Assembly: GCA_017619755.1 (NCBI GenBank)
Contig: JAFZRU010000048.1
Coordinates: 1-64,000 of the forward strand
Length of the DNA: 64,000 bases
Reading direction: 5' to 3'
DNA from: Prevotella sp.
Lineage (GTDB): Bacteria; Bacteroidota; Bacteroidia; Bacteroidales; Bacteroidaceae
The translations under genes were made by a program, and so were the position numbers. The notes below the pieces were generated by a model. It was not told where the DNA came from and did no database searches. It saw only the letters and a program-made list of their open reading frames with translations. Of the stretch, positions 34,637 through 44,365 are shown one piece after another. Each line of letters begins with the position of its first letter. Positions within the stretch are counted from its first letter, which is position 1.

Positions 34637-37600
34637 ATGAGAGATTTCGTACACCTCCACGTTCATACCTATTTCTCCATCCTCGACGGACAGTCAAGCA
34701 TCAACAAACTGGTGGACAAGGCCGTTGCCAACGGGATGAGAGGGATGGCCATCACCGACCATGGCAACATGTTCGGAGTAAAGGAATTGTTCAATTACTG
34801 TAACAAAGTCAACGGCAAACTCAGGAAAGAGGGGAAGCCGGAGTTCAAGCCTATCTTCGGATGCGAGATGTATGTCGCCCGAAGAACGAAGGCCGACCGA
34901 AGCAAGGACCATCACGACCAAGGTGGATGGCACCTCATCGTATTGGCGAAAAACTATACGGGGTATAAGAACCTTATCAAGCTCGTTTCCAGGGCTTGGG
35001 TCGATGGTTTCTACATGAGGCCAAGGACCGACCGCGAAGACCTTGAAAAATACCACGAGGGGCTGATCGTTTGTTCGGCGTGCATCGCGGGAGAGGTGCC
35101 TGACAAAATCCTCAAGGGAGACATCGCCGGCGCCAGGGAGGCCATCGAATGGCATCAGAGGGTCTTCGGGGAGGACTATTACCTTGAACTGCAGCGACAT
35201 GAGGTGCGCGACCCCAGCATCAGGGCCAACCGTGAAACCTTCCCGCTACAACAACAAGCCAACAAGGTGCTGATTGAACTCTCCCGGGAATATGGCATCA
35301 AACTCGTTTGCACCAACGACGCGCATTTTGTGGACAAAGACAATGCCGAGGCGCACGACCACCTGTTGTGCCTATCCACCGGCAAGGATCTCGACGACCC
35401 TTCCAGGATGCTTTACTCCAAACAGGAGTGGTTCAAGACCAAGGAGGAAATGTACGAAATATTCAGCGACATCCCCGGGGCGCTCGACAACACCTGCGAG
35501 GTGCTCGACAAGGTGGAGACCTATTCCATCGACCACGCCCCCATCATGCCCTTCTTCCCCATTCCCGAAAGTTTTGGAACGGAAGAGGACATCAGGAAGA
35601 AATACACCGAGGAACAGCTCTTCCAAGAATTCACAAGAGATGAGAACGGCAACGAAATCATGTCGCGGGAAGAGGGAGAGAAGAAAATCAAGAAACTGGG
35701 AGGAATCGACAAGCTCTACCGCATCAAGTTCGAGGCCGACTATTTGGCCAAACTCGCTTACGACGGGGCGAAAAAACTCTATGGGGAACCCATCCCCGAA
35801 GAGGTGAGGGAAAGGGTCAACTTTGAGTTGCATGTCATGAAAACCATGGGTTTCCCCGGGTACTTCCTCATTGTCCAGGATTTCATCAACGTCGCCAGAG
35901 ACCAACTCGACGTCATGGTGGGGCCGGGACGTGGGTCGGCAGCCGGTTCCGTGGTGGCATACTGCTTGGGCATCACCAGGATAGACCCCATCAAATATGA
36001 CTTGCTTTTCGAGAGATTCCTCAATCCCGACCGTATCTCACTCCCCGACATCGACACCGACTTCGACGACGACGGAAGGGGAAGGGTGCTCGAATGGGTG
36101 GAGGACAAATACGGGCACGAGAAGGTGGCACACATCATCACATACGGCAGCATGGCCACCAAAAACTCCATCAAGGACGTGGCAAGAGTGGAAAAACTGC
36201 CCCTCGACGAGAGCAACAGGCTGTGCAAGGCCATTCCCGACCGTCTGCCCGACGGCTTGAAGATGAACCTCGACAACGCCATCAAATGCGTGCCGGAACT
36301 TAGGGAGGCAGAGGTTTCCATCGATCCGAGGGAGAGAAACACCATCAAATACGCCCGCATGTTAGAGGGAACCGTCAGAAACACGGGAATCCACGCCTGC
36401 GGCACCATCATTTGCCGTGACGACATCAGCGACTGGGTGCCAGTATCCACTGCCGAGGACAAGGCTGACCCGGGACACAAACTCCTTTGCACGCAATATG
36501 ACGGGCATGTCATCGAGGAGACCGGGTTGATTAAAATGGACTTCCTTGGACTCAAGACATTGTCCATCCTCAAGGAAGCCATGGAGAACATTCGACTCTC
36601 CACCGGACAGATTGTCGATATCGACAACGTACCCATCGACGACCCGCTTACCTACAAACTCTACTGCGAGGGGAGAACCATCGGTACGTTCCAGTTTGAG
36701 TCCTCCGGCATGCAGAAATACCTGCGTGAATTGCAGCCTTCTGTCTTTGAGGACCTCATCGCCATGAACGCCCTCTACCGACCGGGGCCCATGGACTACA
36801 TACCCGACTTCATCGCGAGAAAAAAAGACCCTTCCAAAATCTCCTACGACATCCCTTGCATGGAGAAATACCTCAAGGACACCTACGGCATCACCGTCTA
36901 TCAGGAGCAGGTGATGCTCCTCTCCAGACAACTCGCCAACTTCACCAGAGGACAGTCGGACACCCTGCGAAAGGCCATGGGAAAGAAGCAGATAGAGAAG
37001 ATGAACGAGTTGGAGGAACTGTTCTACAAGGGAGGGACGAAAAACGGATATGAGCAGAAGACCCTCAATAAAATTTGGGAGGACTGGAAGAAATTCGCCT
37101 CCTACGCCTTCAACAAAAGCCACGCCACCTGCTACTCATGGGTGGCATACCAGACGGCATACCTCAAGGCCCATTTCCCGGCGGAGTACATGGCGGCTGT
37201 CATGAGCCGGAACCTCGACAACATCACGGAAATCACCAAACTGATGGACGAGTGCAAGGCCATGGGCATTCCCACTCTCGGACCCGACATCAACGAGAGT
37301 AGGCACAAGTTCAGCGTCAACAAAAACGGAGCCATTCGCTTCGGGCTCGCTGCCATCAAGGGCATGGGGGCGGCGGCTGCGGAGGCCATCATCGCAGAGA
37401 GGGATGCCAACGGCCCCTTCGCCGACATCTTCGACGTGGCCAAGAGGGTCAACCTCTCAGCCGCCAACAAGAAATCATTTGAGAGCCTTGTGCTCAGTGG
37501 CGGCTTCGACAGCTTCGGGATTGACCGAGAAAGATACATGGCTGCCAACAACAAGGGAGACGTCTTCCTCGACACACTCGTCAAGTTCGGACAGCTCTAC

Positions 37601-38335
37601 CAGGCGGAGAAGTCAAGGGCGCAGATGTCGCTCTTCGGAAGCGATATGATGGACGTGCCCAATCCTCCCATACCACAGGGAGAACCTTGGAGTAACATCG
37701 AAAAGCTCAACAAGGAGAGAGACCTCGTGGGAATTTACCTCTCGGCGCATCCCCTCGACGAATTCAGCATGATCCTCAATCACCTGTGCAACACCCATTG
37801 CTCAGAATTGGCAGACAAGGAAGCCCTGGCAAAAAAGGAAACCATCACCTTCGGGGGAGTGGTCACTGCCGTCAGGTCACGATTCTCAAAAAACGGTTCT
37901 CCTTGCGGCTTCGTCACCATAGAGGATTTCAACGGGTCGGGGGAACTCGCACTCTTTGGAGAGGAATGGGGAAAGTGGAGGTCCATGCTCAACGAGGCTT
38001 GCACCGTATATGTATCGGCCAAGGCTGTGCCGCGCTTCAGAGGTTCCAACATGCTTGAGATCAAGGTTGCAGATGTGCAATACATGCAGAGCGTCAAGGA
38101 AAAGGCCATTGAGAGCATCACCATCATCATCAACACCGACCGAGTGGACACCACCATGGTGAGCGACCTCGTTGCGGCCATCGACGATTGCCCGGGCGAC
38201 ACTTCTCTCTTCATTCAGTTGCACGATACCGCCGGAAACATTCATCTCAGAAGCAAGGCAAAAAAGGTGGAGGTGAAACACCAGCTGCTTTTGTTTGTCG
38301 AGCAGACGGAGGGCATGTCATATTACATCAACTGA
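34637..38335 (+). CDS. dnaE: DNA polymerase III alpha subunit
   Basis: The 1232-residue replicative polymerase begins with a PHP domain (HLHVHTYFSILDG, ITDHGNMFG). The polymerase core has GPGRGSAAGSVVAYCLGIT and the catalytic acidic motif PDIDTDF. Further motifs are FQFESSGMQ, YRPGPMDYIP and SYAFNKSHATCYSWVAYQTAYLKA. An OB-fold (about 1070-1150, TFGGVVTAVRSRFSKNG) precedes the C-terminus. The start at 34637 (MRDFVHLHVH) is preferred because the promoter lies between it and the earlier in-frame ATG. Length is normal for Bacteroidota. trxA follows in the same direction after 101 bp. Confidence 0.95.
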   Translation: MRDFVHLHVHTYFSILDGQSSINKLVDKAVANGMRGMAITDHGNMFGVKELFNYCNKVNGKLRKEGKPEFKPIFGCEMYVARRTKADRSKDHHDQGGWHLIVLAKNYTGYKNLIKLVSRAWVDGFYMRPRTDREDLEKYHEGLIVCSACIAGEVPDKILKGDIAGAREAIEWHQRVFGEDYYLELQRHEVRDPSIRANRETFPLQQQANKVLIELSREYGIKLVCTNDAHFVDKDNAEAHDHLLCLSTGKDLDDPSRMLYSKQEWFKTKEEMYEIFSDIPGALDNTCEVLDKVETYSIDHAPIMPFFPIPESFGTEEDIRKKYTEEQLFQEFTRDENGNEIMSREEGEKKIKKLGGIDKLYRIKFEADYLAKLAYDGAKKLYGEPIPEEVRERVNFELHVMKTMGFPGYFLIVQDFINVARDQLDVMVGPGRGSAAGSVVAYCLGITRIDPIKYDLLFERFLNPDRISLPDIDTDFDDDGRGRVLEWVEDKYGHEKVAHIITYGSMATKNSIKDVARVEKLPLDESNRLCKAIPDRLPDGLKMNLDNAIKCVPELREAEVSIDPRERNTIKYARMLEGTVRNTGIHACGTIICRDDISDWVPVSTAEDKADPGHKLLCTQYDGHVIEETGLIKMDFLGLKTLSILKEAMENIRLSTGQIVDIDNVPIDDPLTYKLYCEGRTIGTFQFESSGMQKYLRELQPSVFEDLIAMNALYRPGPMDYIPDFIARKKDPSKISYDIPCMEKYLKDTYGITVYQEQVMLLSRQLANFTRGQSDTLRKAMGKKQIEKMNELEELFYKGGTKNGYEQKTLNKIWEDWKKFASYAFNKSHATCYSWVAYQTAYLKAHFPAEYMAAVMSRNLDNITEITKLMDECKAMGIPTLGPDINESRHKFSVNKNGAIRFGLAAIKGMGAAAAEAIIAERDANGPFADIFDVAKRVNLSAANKKSFESLVLSGGFDSFGIDRERYMAANNKGDVFLDTLVKFGQLYQAEKSRAQMSLFGSDMMDVPNPPIPQGEPWSNIEKLNKERDLVGIYLSAHPLDEFSMILNHLCNTHCSELADKEALAKKETITFGGVVTAVRSRFSKNGSPCGFVTIEDFNGSGELALFGEEWGKWRSMLNEACTVYVSAKAVPRFRGSNMLEIKVADVQYMQSVKEKAIESITIIINTDRVDTTMVSDLVAAIDDCPGDTSLFIQLHDTAGNIHLRSKAKKVEVKHQLLLFVEQTEGMSYYIN

Positions 38336-38436
38336 AAAGGCTATGGCACGGTATTTGCACTATGATCCATAGACTACCATGGTCTCCATAGTTTCTATAG
38401 CCACTATCTATCATTAATCATAAAAACCAAGAAAAA

Positions 38437-38754
38437 ATGGAAGTAACAATCACAAGTGAGAATTTCGAGAGTTATTTGAAGGGTGACTTGCCACTCGTTG
38501 TTGATATTTGGGCCACTTGGTGTGGACCATGCAAGGCCATCGCACCTGTTATCTCCGAACTTGCAGAGCAATACGACGGGAAAATCGTTGTGGGAAAGTG
38601 TGACGTTGAGGAGAACGACGAGGTCGCCATGGAGTTTGGGGTGAGAAACATTCCCACCATCCTCTTCTTCAAGGACGGAAAGCTCGTTGACAAAATGGTT
38701 GGAGCAGCCGGCAAGGTCAAGTTCCAGGAAAAATTCGAGGCACTCCTCGCTTGA
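38437..38754 (+). CDS. trxA: thioredoxin
   Basis: The 105-residue protein is a complete single-domain thioredoxin with WCGPCK (Cys29 and Cys32), the buried Asp in VVDIWA and the cis-Pro in RNIPTILFF. It reduces disulfides in the cytoplasm with electrons from thioredoxin reductase. No clear promoter is seen in the 101 bp after dnaE, where TATAG-type short repeats lie, so it may be co-transcribed with dnaE. A strong terminator follows. Confidence 0.95.
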   Translation: MEVTITSENFESYLKGDLPLVVDIWATWCGPCKAIAPVISELAEQYDGKIVVGKCDVEENDEVAMEFGVRNIPTILFFKDGKLVDKMVGAAGKVKFQEKFEALLA

Positions 38755-38767
38755 GGAGTTTATTGGG

Positions 38768-38797
38768 GCTATAGGGGCGAAAGCCCCTATAGCTTTT
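38768..38797 (+). terminator. terminator after trxA
   Basis: An 11-bp perfect stem (38768-38778 with 38783-38793) closes a GAAA tetraloop and is followed by TTTT, 13 bp past the trxA stop. Confidence 0.9.
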
Positions 38798-38850
38798 ATA
38801 GCCTCTATAGTCTCTATAGCTTCTATAGCCTCTATAGCCTTTATAGCCGC
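38788..38850. repeat. seven tandem 9-bp TATAG units
   Basis: Seven consecutive 9-mers beginning TATAG (TATAGCTTT, TATAGCCTC, TATAGTCTC, TATAGCTTC, TATAGCCTC, TATAGCCTT, TATAGCCGC) run from the terminator arm to 10 bp before the convergent ATPase stop. Related CTATAG and CCATAG words also occur at 38368-38413 upstream of trxA. Confidence 0.85.
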
Positions 38851-38860
38851 TATTTCCTTT

Positions 38861-41692
38861 TTATTTTTTAGAAAGCATTCGGGCTGCCTCCACCACCCAC
38901 AAGACGGGGGAGGTGCCGAGGATGATGACTAACCAGTCACGGAGGGCAAGATGGGTCACGTTGAACATCTTGCCGCCTATTTCCACGATGATTATTTGCC
39001 CGACGATGATTACCAGGACTATCAGCAGGAAGCCACGGCATGTCTTCAGGTGAGAGAAGGCCGACTGGCCTGACATGAAAGCCTTGGCGTTGAAGATGTT
39101 CCAATACTGAAGCATCACGAAGATGGTGAAAAACATGCTCTTCTCATAGTCGTTCAAACCGTTATGATGCTTGTATTGGAAATGAAACAAGTCCCACGTG
39201 GAGGTGATGTCGGCATGTTGCATGGCGAAAAGCAACAGGAGGAGCAGGAGGGTGAACAATCCGCCCATGCCGAAAATGTTGTAGGCCATGCCGGGGGTGA
39301 TGATGGAGGAGGTGACGTTTCGAGGCTTCTCAGCCATCACTGCCGGCGATGGGGGAAGGGAAGCCAAGGCGATGGCGGCGAACGTGTCCATGATGAGGTT
39401 CACCCACAACATCTGCGTCACCGTCAAGGGAGACTCCGTGCCGGTGAACGCACCAACCAGCACGATGAGGCACGCGGCCACATTGATGGTCATCTGGTAC
39501 ATGATGAACCGCTGGATGTTCTTGTATAGGGAGCGACCCCACATCACGGCGTTGGCTATCGTGCTGAAAGAGTTGTCCAATATTGTCATGTCGCTCGCCT
39601 CTTTCGCCACTGCCGTACCGTCGCCCATCGACAGTCCCACGTCGGCGGCATTCAGGGCAGGGGCGTCGTTCGTGCCGTCACCCGTCACCGCCACTACTTG
39701 TCCTTGTTTGCGAAGCAACCTCACCAACCGCTCCTTGTCTTTCGGACGGGCGCGTGAGAGGATTTTCAACGAGGACAGGCGATTTTTCAACTCCGCATCG
39801 CTCATAGCGGAGAATTGGGTGCCGGTCATCAGGTTGGAATCGTTGTCGGCCTCCGTCCACAAGCCCGTTTGTCGGCCTATCTCCTTGGCTGTGCCAGATG
39901 TGTCGCCGGTGACGATTTTCACGTCGATGCCCGCGTCCAAGCAACTGTGGATGGCCTTGGGCACGGTAGGGCGGACTGGGTCGGAAATGGAGAAGACCCC
40001 GGCAAGGTGAAGGTGTTCGACATGCAGACGCCCACCGTCAAAGACATCGGGAGAGGGGGTGTCTGCCCATGCCAGTGCCAGTGTGCGCATGCCCCTTCCT
40101 TGTCCGGAGGTGAGTGCGTGTTCGCAGGCTGTGCGTTCCGCAGGGGAAAGGTCGCACATCGAAAGGATGATTTCAGGCGCTCCTTTCACGAAAAGGACAG
40201 GACACCCACGAGAGGGGGAGAAGGCCACGGTGGCCATGTATTTGTTCTCCGTGCTGAACGGCAGACGGTTTGTTACCTTCATTTTTTCACGCAACTCGCG
40301 GTAGTCCACATCACGTCCGAGGAGCCACAGCAGCAATGCACCCTCCGTGGGATTGCCGATGGCCTTGGGGGCATGCTTGTCGGAGAAGTCCAGGTTGGCG
40401 GTGCTGTTGGCCGCCACCATTTCCGCCACAAACGCATCGTCGTGTTCAAAAAGGAGGGTTTCTGCCACTTGCATTTGGTTCTGGGTCAGGGTGCCGGTCT
40501 TGTCTGTGCATATCACCGACGCGGCGCCCATCGTTTCACAAGAGTGCATAGTGCGGGGCAGCGTCTGCTCGCGCATCAGTTGGCGCATGCTGAAAGCCAG
40601 GCTCAGCGTCACGCTCATGGGCAAACCTTCAGGCACCGCCACCACGATGAGGGTCACGGCTACCATGATGGTCTGGAGGAAATAGGACAGGAGCGAGAGC
40701 CAGCCGTCGGTGTCGCCCAAGCCGGGGGTGTCGGAGGAGGTGGCGTACATGAACATGCGCCCTATCACTATGAGAAGGGCCACGAGGTAGCTGATGCGTG
40801 TCACGATGAGGGCCAGGGCGTCGAGCTTGCGGTTCAGCGGGGTGGGGTTGCCTTCCTTCACTTGTGCCGCCTCGAATACCTTGCCGCTCTCCGTGGCATC
40901 GCCCACGCGAAGCACACGGGCGGTGCAGTAGCCTTCCAAGAGCATCGTGCCTTTGAGGATGTGGTTGGAGGGATAGGTGGCTTCCAAGTCGAAATGGGCT
41001 TCCACGGTGGTCTTGTGGGCGTGTGGCTCGCCGGTGAGCGACGACTCGTCAACGTTCAGTTGGAGGGCCTCCAATAACTCGCAGTCGGCCGGCACTTCCT
41101 CCCCTGCTTCCAAGATGACGATGTCGCCCACCACGATGTCGCGGCGGGGCACTTGGCACACGTTGTCGTTGCGCACCACCTTCACGGGCGTGTCGTCGTC
41201 CACCTCGTTCAGGCTTTGGAAGGTTTTTTCGTTGCGCCGCTCCAAGAAAAACGAGACGCCAGTGGCCAACAGCAATGCGACGATGATGCCCACCGGTTCG
41301 AAAAAGACCGAAGGGCCGGCGTCGCGCCACTCATATTCATAGATGGAAATGCCCATCGACAGCACGAAGGCGGTGATGAGGATGCGGAAGAGAGGGTCGT
41401 GGAACGCACCGAAAAACCCCACGAGGAGGATGAGCAGCGATGAGACAAGAAGCATGGCCGGCATCATCCAGGGGGCGGCGCCTCCTTGCCATGACAGGAT
41501 GGCGGCAGCCACGAGGGATAGCACTACCAACACCGCCATGACACGCATGATCCAATGGTTGGCAGTGGAGCGAAGGCGGTCCCAGAGGGTCTCCTTTTGG
41601 GGAGGGGTGAGCACGTTGGTGCCATGGAGGCGTCGGCTCTCCAGCACCTCGGCGTCGTTGAGACCACTGTAATGTCTTGTCTGGTTCATCAC
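38861..41692 (-). CDS. calcium-translocating P-type ATPase
   Basis: The 943-residue P2-type ATPase pumps cations, probably Ca2+, out of the cytoplasm. It has the actuator loop SSLTGEP, the membrane motif VVAVPEGLPMSVTLSLA, the phosphorylation site ICTDKTGTLTQNQM, the hinge VTGDGTNDAPALNAADVGLSMG, and a C-terminal membrane block of about six helices. VPEGLP and the overall plan resemble plasma-membrane-type calcium pumps. It starts 31 bp after the GH127-type gene on the same strand and may be expressed with it. No regulatory C-terminal extension is seen. Confidence 0.9.
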   Translation of the reverse strand: MMNQTRHYSGLNDAEVLESRRLHGTNVLTPPQKETLWDRLRSTANHWIMRVMAVLVVLSLVAAAILSWQGGAAPWMMPAMLLVSSLLILLVGFFGAFHDPLFRILITAFVLSMGISIYEYEWRDAGPSVFFEPVGIIVALLLATGVSFFLERRNEKTFQSLNEVDDDTPVKVVRNDNVCQVPRRDIVVGDIVILEAGEEVPADCELLEALQLNVDESSLTGEPHAHKTTVEAHFDLEATYPSNHILKGTMLLEGYCTARVLRVGDATESGKVFEAAQVKEGNPTPLNRKLDALALIVTRISYLVALLIVIGRMFMYATSSDTPGLGDTDGWLSLLSYFLQTIMVAVTLIVVAVPEGLPMSVTLSLAFSMRQLMREQTLPRTMHSCETMGAASVICTDKTGTLTQNQMQVAETLLFEHDDAFVAEMVAANSTANLDFSDKHAPKAIGNPTEGALLLWLLGRDVDYRELREKMKVTNRLPFSTENKYMATVAFSPSRGCPVLFVKGAPEIILSMCDLSPAERTACEHALTSGQGRGMRTLALAWADTPSPDVFDGGRLHVEHLHLAGVFSISDPVRPTVPKAIHSCLDAGIDVKIVTGDTSGTAKEIGRQTGLWTEADNDSNLMTGTQFSAMSDAELKNRLSSLKILSRARPKDKERLVRLLRKQGQVVAVTGDGTNDAPALNAADVGLSMGDGTAVAKEASDMTILDNSFSTIANAVMWGRSLYKNIQRFIMYQMTINVAACLIVLVGAFTGTESPLTVTQMLWVNLIMDTFAAIALASLPPSPAVMAEKPRNVTSSIITPGMAYNIFGMGGLFTLLLLLLLFAMQHADITSTWDLFHFQYKHHNGLNDYEKSMFFTIFVMLQYWNIFNAKAFMSGQSAFSHLKTCRGFLLIVLVIIVGQIIIVEIGGKMFNVTHLALRDWLVIILGTSPVLWVVEAARMLSKK

Positions 41693-41723
41693 CTAATCAA
41701 AGGGGCATCTCACCATGAAAGGG

Positions 41724-44150
41724 TCATCTCACCGTCCACTCGAACACGCCGGAGGAGTTGTCGTCGGGAAGCGTCACCTCTAATTTCATTCCCATCGTCT
41801 CCACGGGGTCGAAGGCCACGGTGCAGGGTTCGCCCTTTGTTACAGGGTAGGTTTTCACACCCGTCACCGGCGACCACTCCCCGGAGGCGTCCTTGTAAAG
41901 GAGACGCCACGACTTGGGTACGCGGCAACCGCCCCAAGGGCCGTCGTCAAACCAATACACCGTCGCACTTTGCACATGCGACTGTCGTGGGAACTCGTAG
42001 GCGAGCCATTCCGTACTCTTGTTCTTCGGCCACCAATGGAAATAGGGGATGGAGCGGTCGTTCTCGTCCTTGGGAGTGAGACGGTCGTTGATGGCACCCA
42101 AAGAGGCCGACTCATAGGAGGTGCTGATTTTCGACTCGGACGCCAGCGTGGCCGGTTGGCCGGGGTTGGTGGCGCTCAAGTCCCAAGCCTGCCACACGCG
42201 CATCTTGCCCGAACCGCGATGGCACCAAGCGTAATAAGGAATGAGGCGCAGCTCGACATCGGTGACTGTCAGTCGGCCCGACTTGTCGAAGTCGAGCGTC
42301 TGGGCGTTGGTGGACAGCATCTTGATGGGCGTGTCGGCGATAGTGGTGTTGCTGATGGTGAATTCCGGCTTCTGGTTCATCAGCACGCTCATCACGTCGA
42401 AGTCATTGTCTGCCCACTCGGAGCAATACACCAAGGGGCCGCGCTCCACACATACCATGCCGCGGTCGGCCTCCACCTTGCGGTTGGCGCGAACCGTGCG
42501 GGGCTGCATCTCGAAATGGATGCGGACAACATCGCCCTTGCGCCATTTGCGGTCGATGGTGAGGTAGCCGTCGCCGGACATCTCGCCCGACACCTTTTTG
42601 CCGTTCACCGTCACGCGGTAGCCCGGGCGCACGTCGTCGGCATACTCGTAGAGGCTGCCGGGAGTCACCTGGCCCAGCACCCAACCGGGGATGCGTAGTT
42701 TCAAGGCGAAGGCACCCACGTTGTTTTTCTTCACGGTCAACTCGATGTCGCCGTCCCAGGGGTACTGTGTCGTTTGGGATAGTTCCACGCGCTTGCCAAG
42801 CACGTCCAACTCGCTCTCGTTGGAGAGATAGAGGTTGACATATACCGAACCGTCTTTCACTGCATACACGTAGCCGGGCAGTGAGGGGATGAAGCGGCAG
42901 ATGTTGCTGGGGCAGCAGGCGCAGCCAAACCACGGTTGGCGTTGGTGCTGGCCCATCGATTCCAACGGGTTGGGGTAGAAGAAGCCGTTGCCCTCCAAGG
43001 ACACTCCGGAGATAAGGCCGTTGTAGAGCGTGCGCTCCAACACGTCGTAATATTTCGATAAACCGTGCAGCAGGAAGAGACGGTAGTTGACATACACATT
43101 GCCGATGGCGGCGCAGGTCTCACAGTAGGCGCTCATGTTGGGCAATTCGTAGTTCTTGCCGAAAGCCTCTCCGTTGGAAGTGGCGCCGATGCCGCCGGTA
43201 ATGTATAGTTTCTTTTCCACGATGTTTTCCCAGATGCGGTCGATGGCGCGGATGTAGGCGCTGTCGCCCGTCAGGGCTGCCACGTCGGCCATGCCGGCAT
43301 ACATGTAGGCGGCGCGAACGGCGTGCCCCACGGCCTCCGACTGCTCGACCACGGGTTGGTGGGCTTGTGAGTAGTCGTGCTTGATGGTTGTCTTCCCACG
43401 GTAGTCGAGGAAGAATTTCGCCTCGTCGAGGTATTTGCGCTCGCCAGTCGCCAAGTAGAGTTTGGCAAGAGCCATCTCGGCTATCTGGTGACCTGGCACC
43501 ACGCAGGCCTGTCCGGCGTTGGGACCCACCTCGCGCACCACACAGTCGGCATAGCGGATGGCGATGTCGAGGAACTTGCGGGAGCCGGTGGCTTGGTAGT
43601 GGGCGATGGCGCCTTCCACCATGTGCCCCAAGTTGTAGAGCTCATGACTAAGGTCCTCTTCCTTCACCCAACGTTTGGGTCCCGACCATTCGTGTGGCTT
43701 GCGGGGGTTCTGCGTTCGGGAGGTGTATAGGTAGCCGTCAGGCTCCTGGGCGGCGGCGATGATGTCGAGCACGGAGTCGATGTAAGCCACCAACTTCTTG
43801 TCAGGATAGGTCTGAAGGAGATAACTCGCCCCCTCGATGGTCTTGTAGGGGTCGGTGTCGTCAAATGACAGGCCACCTACCTTGAACGTCTTTGAAGGGT
43901 CTTGTAAGTGGGCGGCGGCATTGACAAAATTGGTGTAACGACCCGTCTCCTCGCACTTGGAAAAGGCAAGGGGGATGGTGACGTTGCGGCTGGCTTCCAA
44001 ACGCTGGCCCCAGAACGTGCCGGGGGTCACTTTCACCTGGGTGAATGGAACGGGGGTGATGGGATAGCCGGCATCGGGGGCTTTCTGGCCTTGAACAGTC
44101 AAAAGGCTGAGGCAGAAAAGCACGGCGGAGGCGAAGATTAGTTTTCTCAT
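41724..44150 (-). CDS. GH127-type beta-L-arabinofuranosidase (DUF1680) with C-terminal CBM-like domain
   Basis: The 808-residue secreted protein (signal peptide about 1-21, MRKLIFASAVLFCLSLLTVQG) has the alpha/alpha-barrel of GH127/GH146 enzymes. The zinc-thiolate active site is visible as Glu and Cys in YCETCAAIGNV and the Cys cluster in GCACCPSNICR. The last 140 residues (ISTSYESASLGAIND, WPKNKSTEWLAYEFP, WFDDGPWGGCRVPKSW) look like an F5/8-type carbohydrate-binding sandwich. The start at 44150 is fixed by the promoter 45 bp upstream. It should release L-arabinofuranose from arabinan or arabinosylated pectin/glycoprotein. Confidence 0.87.
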   Translation of the reverse strand: MRKLIFASAVLFCLSLLTVQGQKAPDAGYPITPVPFTQVKVTPGTFWGQRLEASRNVTIPLAFSKCEETGRYTNFVNAAAHLQDPSKTFKVGGLSFDDTDPYKTIEGASYLLQTYPDKKLVAYIDSVLDIIAAAQEPDGYLYTSRTQNPRKPHEWSGPKRWVKEEDLSHELYNLGHMVEGAIAHYQATGSRKFLDIAIRYADCVVREVGPNAGQACVVPGHQIAEMALAKLYLATGERKYLDEAKFFLDYRGKTTIKHDYSQAHQPVVEQSEAVGHAVRAAYMYAGMADVAALTGDSAYIRAIDRIWENIVEKKLYITGGIGATSNGEAFGKNYELPNMSAYCETCAAIGNVYVNYRLFLLHGLSKYYDVLERTLYNGLISGVSLEGNGFFYPNPLESMGQHQRQPWFGCACCPSNICRFIPSLPGYVYAVKDGSVYVNLYLSNESELDVLGKRVELSQTTQYPWDGDIELTVKKNNVGAFALKLRIPGWVLGQVTPGSLYEYADDVRPGYRVTVNGKKVSGEMSGDGYLTIDRKWRKGDVVRIHFEMQPRTVRANRKVEADRGMVCVERGPLVYCSEWADNDFDVMSVLMNQKPEFTISNTTIADTPIKMLSTNAQTLDFDKSGRLTVTDVELRLIPYYAWCHRGSGKMRVWQAWDLSATNPGQPATLASESKISTSYESASLGAINDRLTPKDENDRSIPYFHWWPKNKSTEWLAYEFPRQSHVQSATVYWFDDGPWGGCRVPKSWRLLYKDASGEWSPVTGVKTYPVTKGEPCTVAFDPVETMGMKLEVTLPDDNSSGVFEWTVR

Positions 44151-44194
44151 TTTTCTTTGTTTTGGATTCTTGGGGTAAGGAGCCTTAGAGCTTA

Positions 44195-44226
44195 CAAAAG
44201 TAACGCTTTTTTCGCAAACCACCAAA
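44195..44226 (-). promoter_or_regulatory. promoter of the GH127-type gene
   Basis: On the minus strand TTTG (44226-44223), 20 nt, TACTTTTG (44202-44195). Sixteen nt ending in this box are the same as at the alaS promoter. Confidence 0.75.
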
Positions 44227-44301
44227 AAAAGATGCAAAATGTCGCCACACCCCTCCATATTGCATTCATATTGGCGTCATTTGCATTTATTGCATCCCTT
44301 T

Positions 44302-44333
44302 TTTGGTCAAGTCGTTTTTTATTGCTAATTTTG
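44302..44333 (+). promoter_or_regulatory. promoter of the MG2-type protein gene
   Basis: TTTG (44302-44305), 20 nt, TAATTTTG (44326-44333), 32 nt before the ATG at 44366. Confidence 0.75.
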
Positions 44334-44365
44334 CCTTGACTTTCATTGACCACAACAATTAGGAC

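Noticed and set aside
38788-38850. CRISPR array
   Set aside because: Units are 9 bp without spacers, next to a terminator, and no cas gene is nearby.
38861-41692. ATPase partner for the ABC-2 permeases
   Set aside because: This is a P-type cation pump with a DKTGT phosphorylation site, not an ABC ATPase.
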